Of a stretch of 64,000 bases of DNA, positions 36,613-44,605 are shown in pieces. The position numbers and the translations under genes were made by a program. Source of the DNA: Anaerolineae bacterium. GTDB lineage: Bacteria; Chloroflexota; Anaerolineae; Promineifilales; Promineifilaceae. Below the pieces are notes generated by a model. The model worked only from the letters and a program-made list of their open reading frames with translations. It did no database searches and was not told the DNA's origin. The stretch is taken from contig JANQGC010000045.1 in assembly GCA_028277515.1 (NCBI GenBank), positions 1 through 64,000 on the forward strand, written 5' to 3'. Within the stretch, counting starts at the first letter, position 1. Each line of letters starts with the position of its first letter.

Positions 36613-37043
36613 TTTAAGCGTTCCAATGTTGTTTCTGCAATTTGCCTCTGCCATTCCGCTGCCAGGCTGATATCCTTCTCACACAATTGTCGTAACTCAA
36701 CCCCATCAAACAATAGAAGCTGGCTCATTTCCCCAGAGACGGCCGACGTTGTATATCTATATGGACGGATTAAACTGGATATCCCCAAAAGTTCGCCTGG
36801 ATTAATCATGCCCACCAAAAAATCTTGCTCGCGCTCTATTCCTCTTTCATCACTGATTTTGTAATGCAATTCGATATTACCTTCGCGCAGCAGATAAAGT
36901 ACATCAGCGGGATCTCCTCCTTCAAATAACGTAATCCCGGCATCCACCGTTTTTTCATGGGCGATCATGGCGATGGTCTGTAACTGCCTATGATTTAAGA
37001 ATGCAAAAAAAGGATATCGGCGCAATATTTCTGGTGAAATCAT
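36579..37043 (-). CDS. Stand-alone cyclic-nucleotide-binding domain protein
   Basis: 154 residues from ATG 37043, chosen because GGAGAA lies 8 bp upstream; a TTG at 37061 is the alternative. It contains one cNMP-binding beta-roll (DAGITLFEGGDPADVLYLLREGNIEL, shown only to mark its start at DAGITL; then NPGELLGISSL and YRYTTSAV) and a C-terminal helix. There is no DNA-binding domain, so it is not a Crp/Fnr regulator. It is the last gene of the hdr-mvh run, 66 bp after the maturation protease, and overlaps the 3' end of the convergent DUF512 gene. A link to hydrogenase control is only inferred from position. Confidence 0.8.
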   Translation of the reverse strand: MISPEILRRYPFFAFLNHRQLQTIAMIAHEKTVDAGITLFEGGDPADVLYLLREGNIELHYKISDERGIEREQDFLVGMINPGELLGISSLIRPYRYTTSAVSGEMSQLLLFDGVELRQLCEKDISLAAEWQRQIAETTLERLNHTRVQLLGVT

Positions 37044-37109
37044 TTTTTGTTCTCCAATCAAATAAGATCATGATTAGCAACCCAGTTGGTGTCTTCCGAA
37101 ATTAGAAAT

Positions 37110-37661
37110 TTATCCATCCAACGACGGGAGATCGAATAAAACATTGAAGACCAATCGAATAGCAGCAGGAATCGCGGCGGCAACCTCCTGGCTCAAACTG
37201 TCTGAAAATTCATAGACTTGTTCTACTTCAATACCAATAATATCTAAATGGTTAGGTAGTTCTGCACCCATTTCCCTTCCTAACGTCATTGCCGTCTGCA
37301 ATGATGTGTCATGCGCGGCCGTCATATGTCCGGCAGAAAAATCCGGCAGTTCTTGCAAGGAATAATGATCCACCTGTCCAATGCGTCTGTACCCGGTTTG
37401 TATTGCATCAATGATGATCGCCCGGTCGAACCCTGCCAGCCTTTCCATTAAACTTAAACCGCCGAGGGCACAGCATTGAATCTCTAACCGATCGAAATTT
37501 GTTTCTCTCTCAACCAACTTTTTTTGCACGCCCTTGGCAACCCACCAACCAACCCCATCATCACCCAGGATCGGATTACCCAGGCCGATAATGATGATCT
37601 TGGACGATGCAATCCTTTGGGGAGTTGTTCCGGACTCAATCACAATATTTTCGCAATACAT
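37110..37661 (-). CDS. Hydrogenase maturation protease (HyaD/HycI family)
   Basis: About 183 residues. IIIGLGNPILGDDGVGWWVA is the family signature, with the acidic residue of the GDDG motif binding nickel, and HDTSLQTAM carries the conserved His. It should cleave the C-terminal extension of the large subunit after Ni insertion. The start is uncertain: ATG 37661 with AGGTG upstream is preferred over 37682. Either overlaps the 3' end of the large-subunit gene, indicating coupling with its substrate. Confidence 0.9.
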   Translation of the reverse strand: MYCENIVIESGTTPQRIASSKIIIIGLGNPILGDDGVGWWVAKGVQKKLVERETNFDRLEIQCCALGGLSLMERLAGFDRAIIIDAIQTGYRRIGQVDHYSLQELPDFSAGHMTAAHDTSLQTAMTLGREMGAELPNHLDIIGIEVEQVYEFSDSLSQEVAAAIPAAIRLVFNVLFDLPSLDG

Positions 37662-39105
37662 TAATGATGTCACCTTCGGCATTATATATTTTTACTTCGA
37701 GTGGCATTTGACCGGGTAAAGAGTGGGTCGCGCATCCAAAGCATGGATCATATGCACGAAATGCCATTTCCACCATATTCAGCATAGGTTCAGTAACCAT
37801 CGTCCCTTTTTTGATCAGGCTTGAAGCCGCTTTTTTAATCGACATGGTGATCGGCGCGTAATTATTGGTAGTTCCGACAATGAGATTTACGTCCGTCAAA
37901 ACACCACGATCATTCGTGGTGTAATGATGGGTCAACGTACCCCTGGGTGCTTCGACAATGCCCACCCCTTCTGTGGGGATGCTTGTGGGTACCGTATGAA
38001 TATCGTCTGAGGTAATTTGGGGATCATTGGCTAATTCAACCCAGCGTTCGGCCGCATACAAAAGCTCTACCAGCCTCGCCCAATGAATAGCCAACCGCTG
38101 GTGCACCGGTTTCCCACCCAAAACATCATAAAGTTTTTCATATTCAATTTGGGCGAGTGGTGTGGCCATCCCATCTGCCGCATTAAGCCGGGACAATGGC
38201 GTGGCCATATATACGCCGGAATCTGTACCATCAACAAACCCTTTCCAGCCCACCTTCTTGAGATAGGGAAATTTGAGGTAGGTCCATGGCTCAACATGCT
38301 CGGCTATCCAATCCGTGTACTCATGGGCTGCATATTTGCCTATCCGTTTACCATCCGGATCAACAATACTGACCATTCCATCATAGAAATTTACATGATT
38401 ATTATCGTCAACAAGGCCCATGTAATATGTTCGATGGGTGTATATGTCGCCCAAGATAAGATCAACGTAATTCCGATTGCCAAGAACAATATCGTGAAAG
38501 AGATCAAGACTGAATTGTGCGAATTCGATGGCCCAGGAACCCATTTCTTCAATTTTAACCCGTTCTTCCTCCGTCAAGCCCTTAGTAACACCACCAGGTA
38601 TTGAAGTGCAAGGATGGACTTTCCGGCCGCCCAGCATTTCAACAACGGTGTGGCCATATTTTCGCGCTTGAATGACCTTTCCCCCAACTTCTAAACCGAC
38701 TTTGTGGATCACGCCCAAAATGTTGCGTTCGGCCACCGGGGCATCGGGTCCCATCACAAAATCAGGACCACCGAGAGCATAAAAATGAGTCGTATGGTCG
38801 GTAAAGAAAAAGCCCATATAAAGCAGTTCCCTCAGTTTTTTGGCTGTGGGAGGTGGATTTACGCCATATACAGCATCGGCCGCTTTTGCTGCCGCCATAT
38901 GGTGCGCTTCCGGGCAGACGCCACATATACGATTGGTCAGCAAGGGCATTTCCTCTACCGGTCGGCCGACACAAAACCGTTCAAACCCTCTAAGCTCCGG
39001 GATTTGGAAATAGGTATTGGCTACATTTCCCTCTTGATCGAGGAAAATGTCGATTTTGCCATGTCCCTCTAATCGGGTGATGGGATCAATCGTAATTCTT
39101 GCCAT
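37636..39105 (-). CDS. mvhA: NiFe hydrogenase large subunit, group 3c (MvhA-like)
   Basis: Catalytic subunit that oxidises H2. ITIDPITRLEGHGKI opens the protein. The nickel ligands are in L1 RICGVCPEAHH (Cys61, Cys64) and L2 DPCFGCATH (Cys455, Cys458). About 28 residues follow His461 and should be removed by the adjacent protease. Overall form matches F420-non-reducing hydrogenase MvhA. ATG 39105 is preferred because GAGGAG lies 8 bp upstream; ATG 39111 is too close to it. It is in an operon with mvhG and mvhD and with hdrA, so electrons probably pass to the flavin of HdrA. No selenocysteine codon is seen. Confidence 0.94.
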   Translation of the reverse strand: MARITIDPITRLEGHGKIDIFLDQEGNVANTYFQIPELRGFERFCVGRPVEEMPLLTNRICGVCPEAHHMAAAKAADAVYGVNPPPTAKKLRELLYMGFFFTDHTTHFYALGGPDFVMGPDAPVAERNILGVIHKVGLEVGGKVIQARKYGHTVVEMLGGRKVHPCTSIPGGVTKGLTEEERVKIEEMGSWAIEFAQFSLDLFHDIVLGNRNYVDLILGDIYTHRTYYMGLVDDNNHVNFYDGMVSIVDPDGKRIGKYAAHEYTDWIAEHVEPWTYLKFPYLKKVGWKGFVDGTDSGVYMATPLSRLNAADGMATPLAQIEYEKLYDVLGGKPVHQRLAIHWARLVELLYAAERWVELANDPQITSDDIHTVPTSIPTEGVGIVEAPRGTLTHHYTTNDRGVLTDVNLIVGTTNNYAPITMSIKKAASSLIKKGTMVTEPMLNMVEMAFRAYDPCFGCATHSLPGQMPLEVKIYNAEGDIINVLRKYCD

Positions 39106-39120
39106 GTCCATTACTCCTCG

Positions 39121-40116
39121 TTAAGCGCCGTTCATTTCTGGTTTGGCCGCTTGCAATAGGGAATGAGCCAAACTAAACCTGTAAAATGAACCGGCCGGAT
39201 CGACGATACCGTCTAAAATAGCATCAATTTCATCCGGGTCTTCACTGTCAATGACCGATGCCACGGCTGACATCAATCGCGCTCCATAATCAATGACACC
39301 ATCCGCCGGGCCATAACAGCCAATGCACGCAGCACCAACCGCTGGGCAAAGTGCGCCACAACCATTTCGCGTCGCCGGACCATTGCACAATATCCCTTGT
39401 TCAAGCAGGCACAAGTGGGGATCAATCGCTTCAACCTCATGAATACGCACAAACTTGTGAACCTTTTTCACATGACGCTCTCGCGAACATTCCTCACATA
39501 CTGTTGAGATTCCTGCACCAATGGTAGAACCTTTGGGGGGTAGTTCCGCATCGCCATTGAGAGCTTTGATCACCAAATCGACGACCGCAGCGATTTGGTG
39601 TGATTCCGGCGGGCAGCCCGGCATATAATAATCAACATCCACGACCTGCTCCAAAGTCTTTAAAGCAGGATAAAATTCCGGAATCCGAATAATACCTTCG
39701 GGCACGCCAAACTTATATTGCGGCCGAATATTTTGCGGGTTATCCGTCGATACACTTTGATAAACCGCATCATATATTTGATCCTTAGTTGAAAAATTGG
39801 CCAAACCGGGAATACACCCCTCCGTAGCACAGGAACCAAAGGCGATCAGAATTTCTGATTTCCTCCTCAATAGTCTGGCCAAATGCTCATTTTCTTCATT
39901 GCGAATGCCGCCATTGAACAATGTCAATGTTATGGATTTATCGGGCATGACTTCGACATCTTTATACTTTGCATCCATGGCCACAGGCCAAAAAACAACT
40001 TCAAAATTAGCGTCGACATCAAGAATCTTTTCATTGATATTGAGTACGGCAATTTCACAACCGCCACAGGCAGCGGCCCAATACATGGCAAATTTTGGTT
40101 TTCCATTTGCATTCAT
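39121..40116 (-). CDS. mvhG: NiFe hydrogenase small subunit (MvhG-like)
   Basis: Fe-S electron-transfer subunit of 331 aa. The proximal cluster starts at WAAACGGCEIAVL, with GSCATEGCIPG and YMPGCPPESHQ as further ligands. The C-terminal half has extra cysteines (CEECSRERH, CLLEQGILCNGPATRNGCGALCP and ACIGCYGP) for the other clusters. No Tat signal, so cytoplasmic, as for group 3 enzymes. Overlaps mvhD by 4 bp and lies 15 bp before mvhA. Confidence 0.93.
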   Translation of the reverse strand: MNANGKPKFAMYWAAACGGCEIAVLNINEKILDVDANFEVVFWPVAMDAKYKDVEVMPDKSITLTLFNGGIRNEENEHLARLLRRKSEILIAFGSCATEGCIPGLANFSTKDQIYDAVYQSVSTDNPQNIRPQYKFGVPEGIIRIPEFYPALKTLEQVVDVDYYMPGCPPESHQIAAVVDLVIKALNGDAELPPKGSTIGAGISTVCEECSRERHVKKVHKFVRIHEVEAIDPHLCLLEQGILCNGPATRNGCGALCPAVGAACIGCYGPADGVIDYGARLMSAVASVIDSEDPDEIDAILDGIVDPAGSFYRFSLAHSLLQAAKPEMNGA

Positions 40117-40586
40117 GCCATTACCTCCTCAACTGGGCTATTTTGTCCAATATTTTGGGTCACCTCCTCTAAGTGAGCAGGCCAATTGAGCGGACCCAAA
40201 GACCGAATTTCTTCAACAAACTCGGTTATCTCATGTGCCAACCGCACGCCTTCCGCAGCGCTGGCCCAAACCAATTTGATCCTTCCTGGATCAATACCTA
40301 ATTGGGGGATCGTGTAGCGAAGCAAATGATACCTACGCAATGCTTTATAATTTTGTTCAAGATAATGACATTCTCCGGGATGGCAGCCGGTAATTAGCAC
40401 ACCGTCTGCCCCTCCGGAAAGCGCCTTAAGTATAAATGTGGTATCCAGCCGCCCGGAACACATCAAGCGGATCAAGCGCACATTTGGAGGATACTTGATG
40501 CGTGCTGTCCCGGCCATATCCGCAGCCCGGTAGCTGCACCAATTACAGGTGAAACCGATGATAACTGGTTCAAATTGATCGGCCAT
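40113..40586 (-). CDS. mvhD: Hydrogenase iron-sulfur (delta) subunit MvhD
   Basis: 157 residues with one [2Fe-2S] cluster. Motifs GFTCNWCSYRAADMAG, LMCSGRLD and VLITGCHPGECHYLEQN are diagnostic. It bridges the hydrogenase (MvhAG) to HdrA in Hdr-Mvh complexes. It lies 27 bp downstream of hdrA and overlaps mvhG by 4 bp. A homologous domain is found in the cytochrome b fusion protein at 44606-46813. Confidence 0.95.
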   Translation of the reverse strand: MADQFEPVIIGFTCNWCSYRAADMAGTARIKYPPNVRLIRLMCSGRLDTTFILKALSGGADGVLITGCHPGECHYLEQNYKALRRYHLLRYTIPQLGIDPGRIKLVWASAAEGVRLAHEITEFVEEIRSLGPLNWPAHLEEVTQNIGQNSPVEEVMA

Positions 40587-40613
40587 AGCAAAGTCTCCTT
40601 AACTCAATCTGAA

Positions 40614-42662
40614 TTAGACCGGAACCATATCAAGCAAACTCTCCTTGTTTGAGAAACGATGCATTAACAGTCCCTCAATCTGGGAGAGAACTTGTTCATT
40701 ACTAAAACCGGTTCCGCTGATTGCGCCCGCGGGACAAGCAGCCACACACGTGCCACAGCCCTGGCACAGCGCGTGGTTGATTTCCGATACCATTGTGTCT
40801 TCGTGGAAAAGTATGGCATTAAAGGGGCAAAGATCGTTACAAATCCGGCATCCGGAACAATGTTCGGCATCAACAGTTGCCCGGATCGGCTCCAACTCAA
40901 TTTCTCCCTTATTGATCCGGCCGAGCACCCTCGCTGCGGCTGCTGCGCCTTGAGCAACGCTTGCTGGAATATCCTTTGGCCCTTGGACAGCCCCGGCGAT
41001 AAAAATTCCTTCGGTCATCGTGGCCACAGGATCTAACTTGGGATGTCTTTCCGTGACCCAACCGGCAGCGCTGCATGCAATTCCGAATTTATGGGCCACT
41101 TCCCTGGCGTCTGCTCGCGGCTGCAACCCGGAAGCTAAGATCACCATATCAACGGGGATGCGCCGCTGCTTGCTAGCTAAAGTATCTTCAATCTGAATGA
41201 TTAGTTTGCCTTCTTCCCCAGGTTTTCGAGCGGCATCTGTGACTTCAGCGACACGGCCGCGAACAAAAAGCACCCCTTCATCAAGCACGCGCTGATAAAA
41301 TTCGTCATAATCCTTGAAGGCCGTACGCATATCAATGTAGTAGTTATAAACCTCTGCTCCTGTGCGTTCTTTGACCAAATGAGCGAACTTCAGGCTGGAC
41401 ATACAGCAGATGACAGAACAATAATTATTGTAATTGCGGTCCCTGCTGCCTACACAGTGTATGATTGCCACGGATTCTGGCGTTGTAACGCCATCACGAA
41501 GAACGATTTCGCCATCTGTAGGCCCTGAAGCGTTAGAGAGCCTTTCAAACTCAATACTCGTAAACACATTAGCCAGGCGGCCATATCCATATTGAGCGAT
41601 CCTTCTGGCGTCAAACAGATCAAACCCTGTTGCGAGAATAATATTTCCAACATTAATGATGAGAAATTCTTCCTCCTGGTCAAACTTAATCGCGTCAGTC
41701 GGACACAATTTTTCACAGGCCCGGCACTTGCCGTTGTGAAAATAGATGCATGATTGTGTATCTATCACCGGATACTTAGGCACCGCCTGTGGAAACGGCG
41801 TATAAACCGCCTTTCGATAGCCAAGACCTGCCTCGAATACTTCGTCAATGACCTTCTTAGGACACTTCTCCCAACAGATACCACAGCCCGTACAGAGTTC
41901 CGTATCAACATAGCGCGGCTTTTTGCGAATCGAAACAGTAAAATTTCCCACATAACCATCAACTCTCTCTACTTCAGACCAGGTTAATAGTTCAATATTA
42001 GGATGTTCCCCTGCTTCTACCATTCGTGGTGTCAGAATACAGGCAGCACAATCTAATGTCGGAAATGTTTTGTCAAATTGGGCCATATGGCCGCCAATAG
42101 ATGGTTCACGCTCTACCAGGTAAACTTGGCTTCCGGCATTGGCAATCTCCAAAGCGGCCTGGATTCCGGCGATGCCCCCACCCACCACCAAAGTAGCGGG
42201 ATGGATTGGGACATGTAGTGGTTCAAGCGGTTCATTCTCGATCACCCGTTCAACGCCACCGGCCAGCAGTGCCTTCGCTTTTTCTGTGGCCATTTTTTTA
42301 TCCGTATGTACCCAGGAAACTTGCTCCCTAACCGAGACCAATTCAGATAAATAAGGATTTAAACCGGCTCGCCCACAGGCGTTGCGAAAAGTTTGTTCGT
42401 GCAGGTGAGGGGAACAGGCGGCGATAACAATCCGGGTAAGACCCTTTTCTTTTATGTCATTCTCGATCAGTTCCTGGCCCAGACTTGAACACATGAATTT
42501 ATAATCACGGGCGACTACAACCCCCTCATCAGAAAGTTTCTCTCCTGCCCATTCTGCCACATCCTTGACATCGACAACAGAGGAAATATTCGTCCCGCAG
42601 TGACATACATAAACACCAACTCTTTCTTTTTCCACATGTGGAGGTTTGTTTTCAGCGCTCAT
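40614..42662 (-). CDS. hdrA: Heterodisulfide reductase subunit A-like, FAD/Fe-S
   Basis: 682-residue flavoprotein. N-terminal VGVYVCHCGTNIS, FAD-binding VVGGGIAGIQAALE and the conserved TFPTLDCAACILTPRM region. Ferredoxin-type clusters are in ELCTGCGICWEKCP, CRACEKLCPTDAI, HCSGCRICNDLCP and LCQGCGTCVAACP. In methanogens HdrA bifurcates electrons from H2 to ferredoxin and heterodisulfide. Here no methanogenesis gene is seen, so the disulfide or other acceptor is unknown. The ATG overlaps the hdrB stop (ATGA), with GGAGG upstream. Confidence 0.94.
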   Translation of the reverse strand: MSAENKPPHVEKERVGVYVCHCGTNISSVVDVKDVAEWAGEKLSDEGVVVARDYKFMCSSLGQELIENDIKEKGLTRIVIAACSPHLHEQTFRNACGRAGLNPYLSELVSVREQVSWVHTDKKMATEKAKALLAGGVERVIENEPLEPLHVPIHPATLVVGGGIAGIQAALEIANAGSQVYLVEREPSIGGHMAQFDKTFPTLDCAACILTPRMVEAGEHPNIELLTWSEVERVDGYVGNFTVSIRKKPRYVDTELCTGCGICWEKCPKKVIDEVFEAGLGYRKAVYTPFPQAVPKYPVIDTQSCIYFHNGKCRACEKLCPTDAIKFDQEEEFLIINVGNIILATGFDLFDARRIAQYGYGRLANVFTSIEFERLSNASGPTDGEIVLRDGVTTPESVAIIHCVGSRDRNYNNYCSVICCMSSLKFAHLVKERTGAEVYNYYIDMRTAFKDYDEFYQRVLDEGVLFVRGRVAEVTDAARKPGEEGKLIIQIEDTLASKQRRIPVDMVILASGLQPRADAREVAHKFGIACSAAGWVTERHPKLDPVATMTEGIFIAGAVQGPKDIPASVAQGAAAAARVLGRINKGEIELEPIRATVDAEHCSGCRICNDLCPFNAILFHEDTMVSEINHALCQGCGTCVAACPAGAISGTGFSNEQVLSQIEGLLMHRFSNKESLLDMVPV

Positions 42663-43648
42663 TTACCATCCTCCTCCGGCATGCGCGGCATAGGTAGACC
42701 CTCCTGCTTTTTACGCCTGCGCGATCGTTTTTTGGGCTGCGCATCTTCGACCGGTACTTCAACACCAATCTTGGTTAAGGCCACCCGGGCATCAACAAAT
42801 TCTTTTCCGATTCCCAACTCCTCTGCTTCATGACCAAAAGCAAGCCCCATTAGTTGTGTGAAATATAGCACCGGCATATGGTAATTTGTCTTAAAATACC
42901 GGTTGGTATCCGTTTGATAAGCGTCTAAATTGAGCTGGCACATTGGACAAAGGGTGACCATTAAATCGGCTTCAAATTGATCGGCAGCACTGATTAACCG
43001 GCGAATTAACTCATACGCGACTTCTGGACTAATTTGGGTCATATGGCCGCTACAGCAGTGTGTTTTTTGCGGAAAATAGATGACTTCTGCCCCTAACGCC
43101 TTAAGCAAATCATCTAATGCGGTTGGATATTCGGAGTGCCCATAGCGATTGTCCGGGTCCGGTCTAACGATCATACATCCGTAATAAGGAGCGATTCGCA
43201 ATCCAGTCAGCGGCCGAACGACCTTTTCGCGAATGGTTTCTAATCCCACATCATTAAAAATGATGTCAAGAAGGTGCCTGATTTCCAGAGAGCCAGGAGT
43301 ATAGTGCAGTCCTCCCGCACCCAGTGCCTCATTAACTTGAGACTCCAGTTTTTGACTGTGTCGCATGTGGGATTCAGTCTTTACCAGGTTTAAATAACAG
43401 GCACTACAGCCGGCAACTAAGGTATATGATCCATCAATCTGTTGTTCGGCTAAGGCCAGGTTCCTGCCAACTAAAGCGTGAGACGGAACCCGGTAAACCG
43501 ACTTATATTCTGTTGCCCCACAGCAATTCCAGTCTTCTATTTCTTCCAATACCAGGTTGATATCTTCACGGATTACCATGGTTGAGTCAAGATAGGCTCG
43601 CGCATTTTTTTGCAAGGAACAGCCTGGATAAAAAAGATATTTATTCAT
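42659..43648 (-). CDS. hdrB: Heterodisulfide reductase subunit B-like
   Basis: 329 residues with two CCG domains. The first comprises PGCSLQKNARAY, WNCCGATEY and AGCSACYLN; the second has YYGCMIVRP, THCCSGHM and LCPMCQLN. These cysteines bind the noncubane clusters that reduce the disulfide in methanogens. The last 30 residues (KKRSRRRKKQ...) are a basic extension not usual for the family. Overlaps hdrC by 4 bp and hdrA by 4 bp. Confidence 0.93.
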   Translation of the reverse strand: MNKYLFYPGCSLQKNARAYLDSTMVIREDINLVLEEIEDWNCCGATEYKSVYRVPSHALVGRNLALAEQQIDGSYTLVAGCSACYLNLVKTESHMRHSQKLESQVNEALGAGGLHYTPGSLEIRHLLDIIFNDVGLETIREKVVRPLTGLRIAPYYGCMIVRPDPDNRYGHSEYPTALDDLLKALGAEVIYFPQKTHCCSGHMTQISPEVAYELIRRLISAADQFEADLMVTLCPMCQLNLDAYQTDTNRYFKTNYHMPVLYFTQLMGLAFGHEAEELGIGKEFVDARVALTKIGVEVPVEDAQPKKRSRRRKKQEGLPMPRMPEEDGK

Positions 43649-44253
43649 GCAGTTGCCTCCTTGTGGACCCCGTCTGAAGCTTGTTCGATTTCTTTCGCTT
43701 TGTTCAAGATGGCCTGGAGCTGATCAATATTATCAATACGCTGCGGCGTTAGATCGAGCCTTTCACGGGACCACATACCCAATCCTAAGGTCGCCATGCG
43801 AAACAGCTCGGCTGGACTATGTTGCAAGAAATTCCGTGTGGCTAAACCGAATTCAAAGCTGCGGCCGTAATTCTCTACATTGTGAACAAAACTTTGTGAA
43901 AGCTCAGCCCCTTCTCGCTCCTTGAATTTTCCAGCCTTGATAGCCATACTCTTTAACGTATACATGATCCCAGGAATCGCCACCTCTTGAGGACAGCGCA
44001 CGGCGCAAAAATAACAGGAGACACAATACCATGGTGTGGTACTGCTGAGCACCTCTTCTTTCATATTGGCTCGGATCATGGCGAAGAGCTGCCTCGGACT
44101 ATGCTGCATGTCCTCTCCGGATGGGCAGGACCCGGCACATGTTCCACATTGAATACACATTTGTAACCGGGAATCACCCGGCGTTGCCAAAACGACCTCT
44201 TCAAAAAAGTTGGCTGGCTCCCTAATAGAGTATTGCTGAGTTCCTGAGGACAA
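43645..44253 (-). CDS. hdrC: Heterodisulfide reductase subunit C-like
   Basis: 202 residues with two [4Fe-4S] motifs, CIQCGTCAGSCPS and CVSCYFCAVRCPQ, in the HdrC context. It starts at a TTG with GGGAGGTG seven bases upstream. It is first in the run hdrC-hdrB-hdrA-mvhD-mvhG-mvhA. The promoter must lie in 44254-44310, but no clear hexamers were picked out. Confidence 0.92.
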   Translation of the reverse strand: MSSGTQQYSIREPANFFEEVVLATPGDSRLQMCIQCGTCAGSCPSGEDMQHSPRQLFAMIRANMKEEVLSSTTPWYCVSCYFCAVRCPQEVAIPGIMYTLKSMAIKAGKFKEREGAELSQSFVHNVENYGRSFEFGLATRNFLQHSPAELFRMATLGLGMWSRERLDLTPQRIDNIDQLQAILNKAKEIEQASDGVHKEATA

Positions 44254-44309
44254 AACTCACCTCCCTTTATGACTTAACCAAAAGGGCTAAAGCCATATCA
44301 TCACAGCAG

Positions 44310-44343
44310 GAAAACAAATGCCCCAACCTAAATTGGATGGGGC
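44310..44343 (-). terminator. Likely terminator of the oxidase/cytochrome b operon
   Basis: GCCCCA (44320-44325) pairs with TGGGGC (44338-44343); on the minus strand the stem is followed by ATTTGTTTT. It lies in the 352-bp gap 44254-44605 between the cytochrome b fusion and hdrC. That gap also contains GCAAGGTAA (44378) / TTACCTTGC (44461), a long-range inverted repeat of unknown meaning, and no supported gene. Confidence 0.6.
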
Positions 44344-44605
44344 GTTTCGATATATTTGATTATCTTATTGTTTAACGGCAAGGTAACAAGAATTGTCCAT
44401 TCCGAACCAATTATCAGTCCGAGATTCGAACCATGGCTTTTCATGATTAGCCTTACCTTGCGGCCACCGATCTATAGAAACCAAATTTGCAGTAAAAACT
44501 ACAAACAGACGCAGATATAGCTACTTTATGTTACCAATTTCAAAGGGTAAACAACAAGTGACATTTGTCACAATCAATCGTGACTTTGATCATGTTCGCT
44601 ATGAC

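Noticed and set aside
44401..44430. GGTTCGAATC on the minus strand, like a tRNA T-loop
   Set aside because: The flanking bases do not pair into a T stem, and no acceptor or anticodon arms were found.
44558..44571. GTGACATTTGTCAC, similar to the AAGTGACNGTCACTT operator
   Set aside because: Arms match, but the centre is longer, there is only one site, and it lies at the 3' end of an operon rather than at a promoter.
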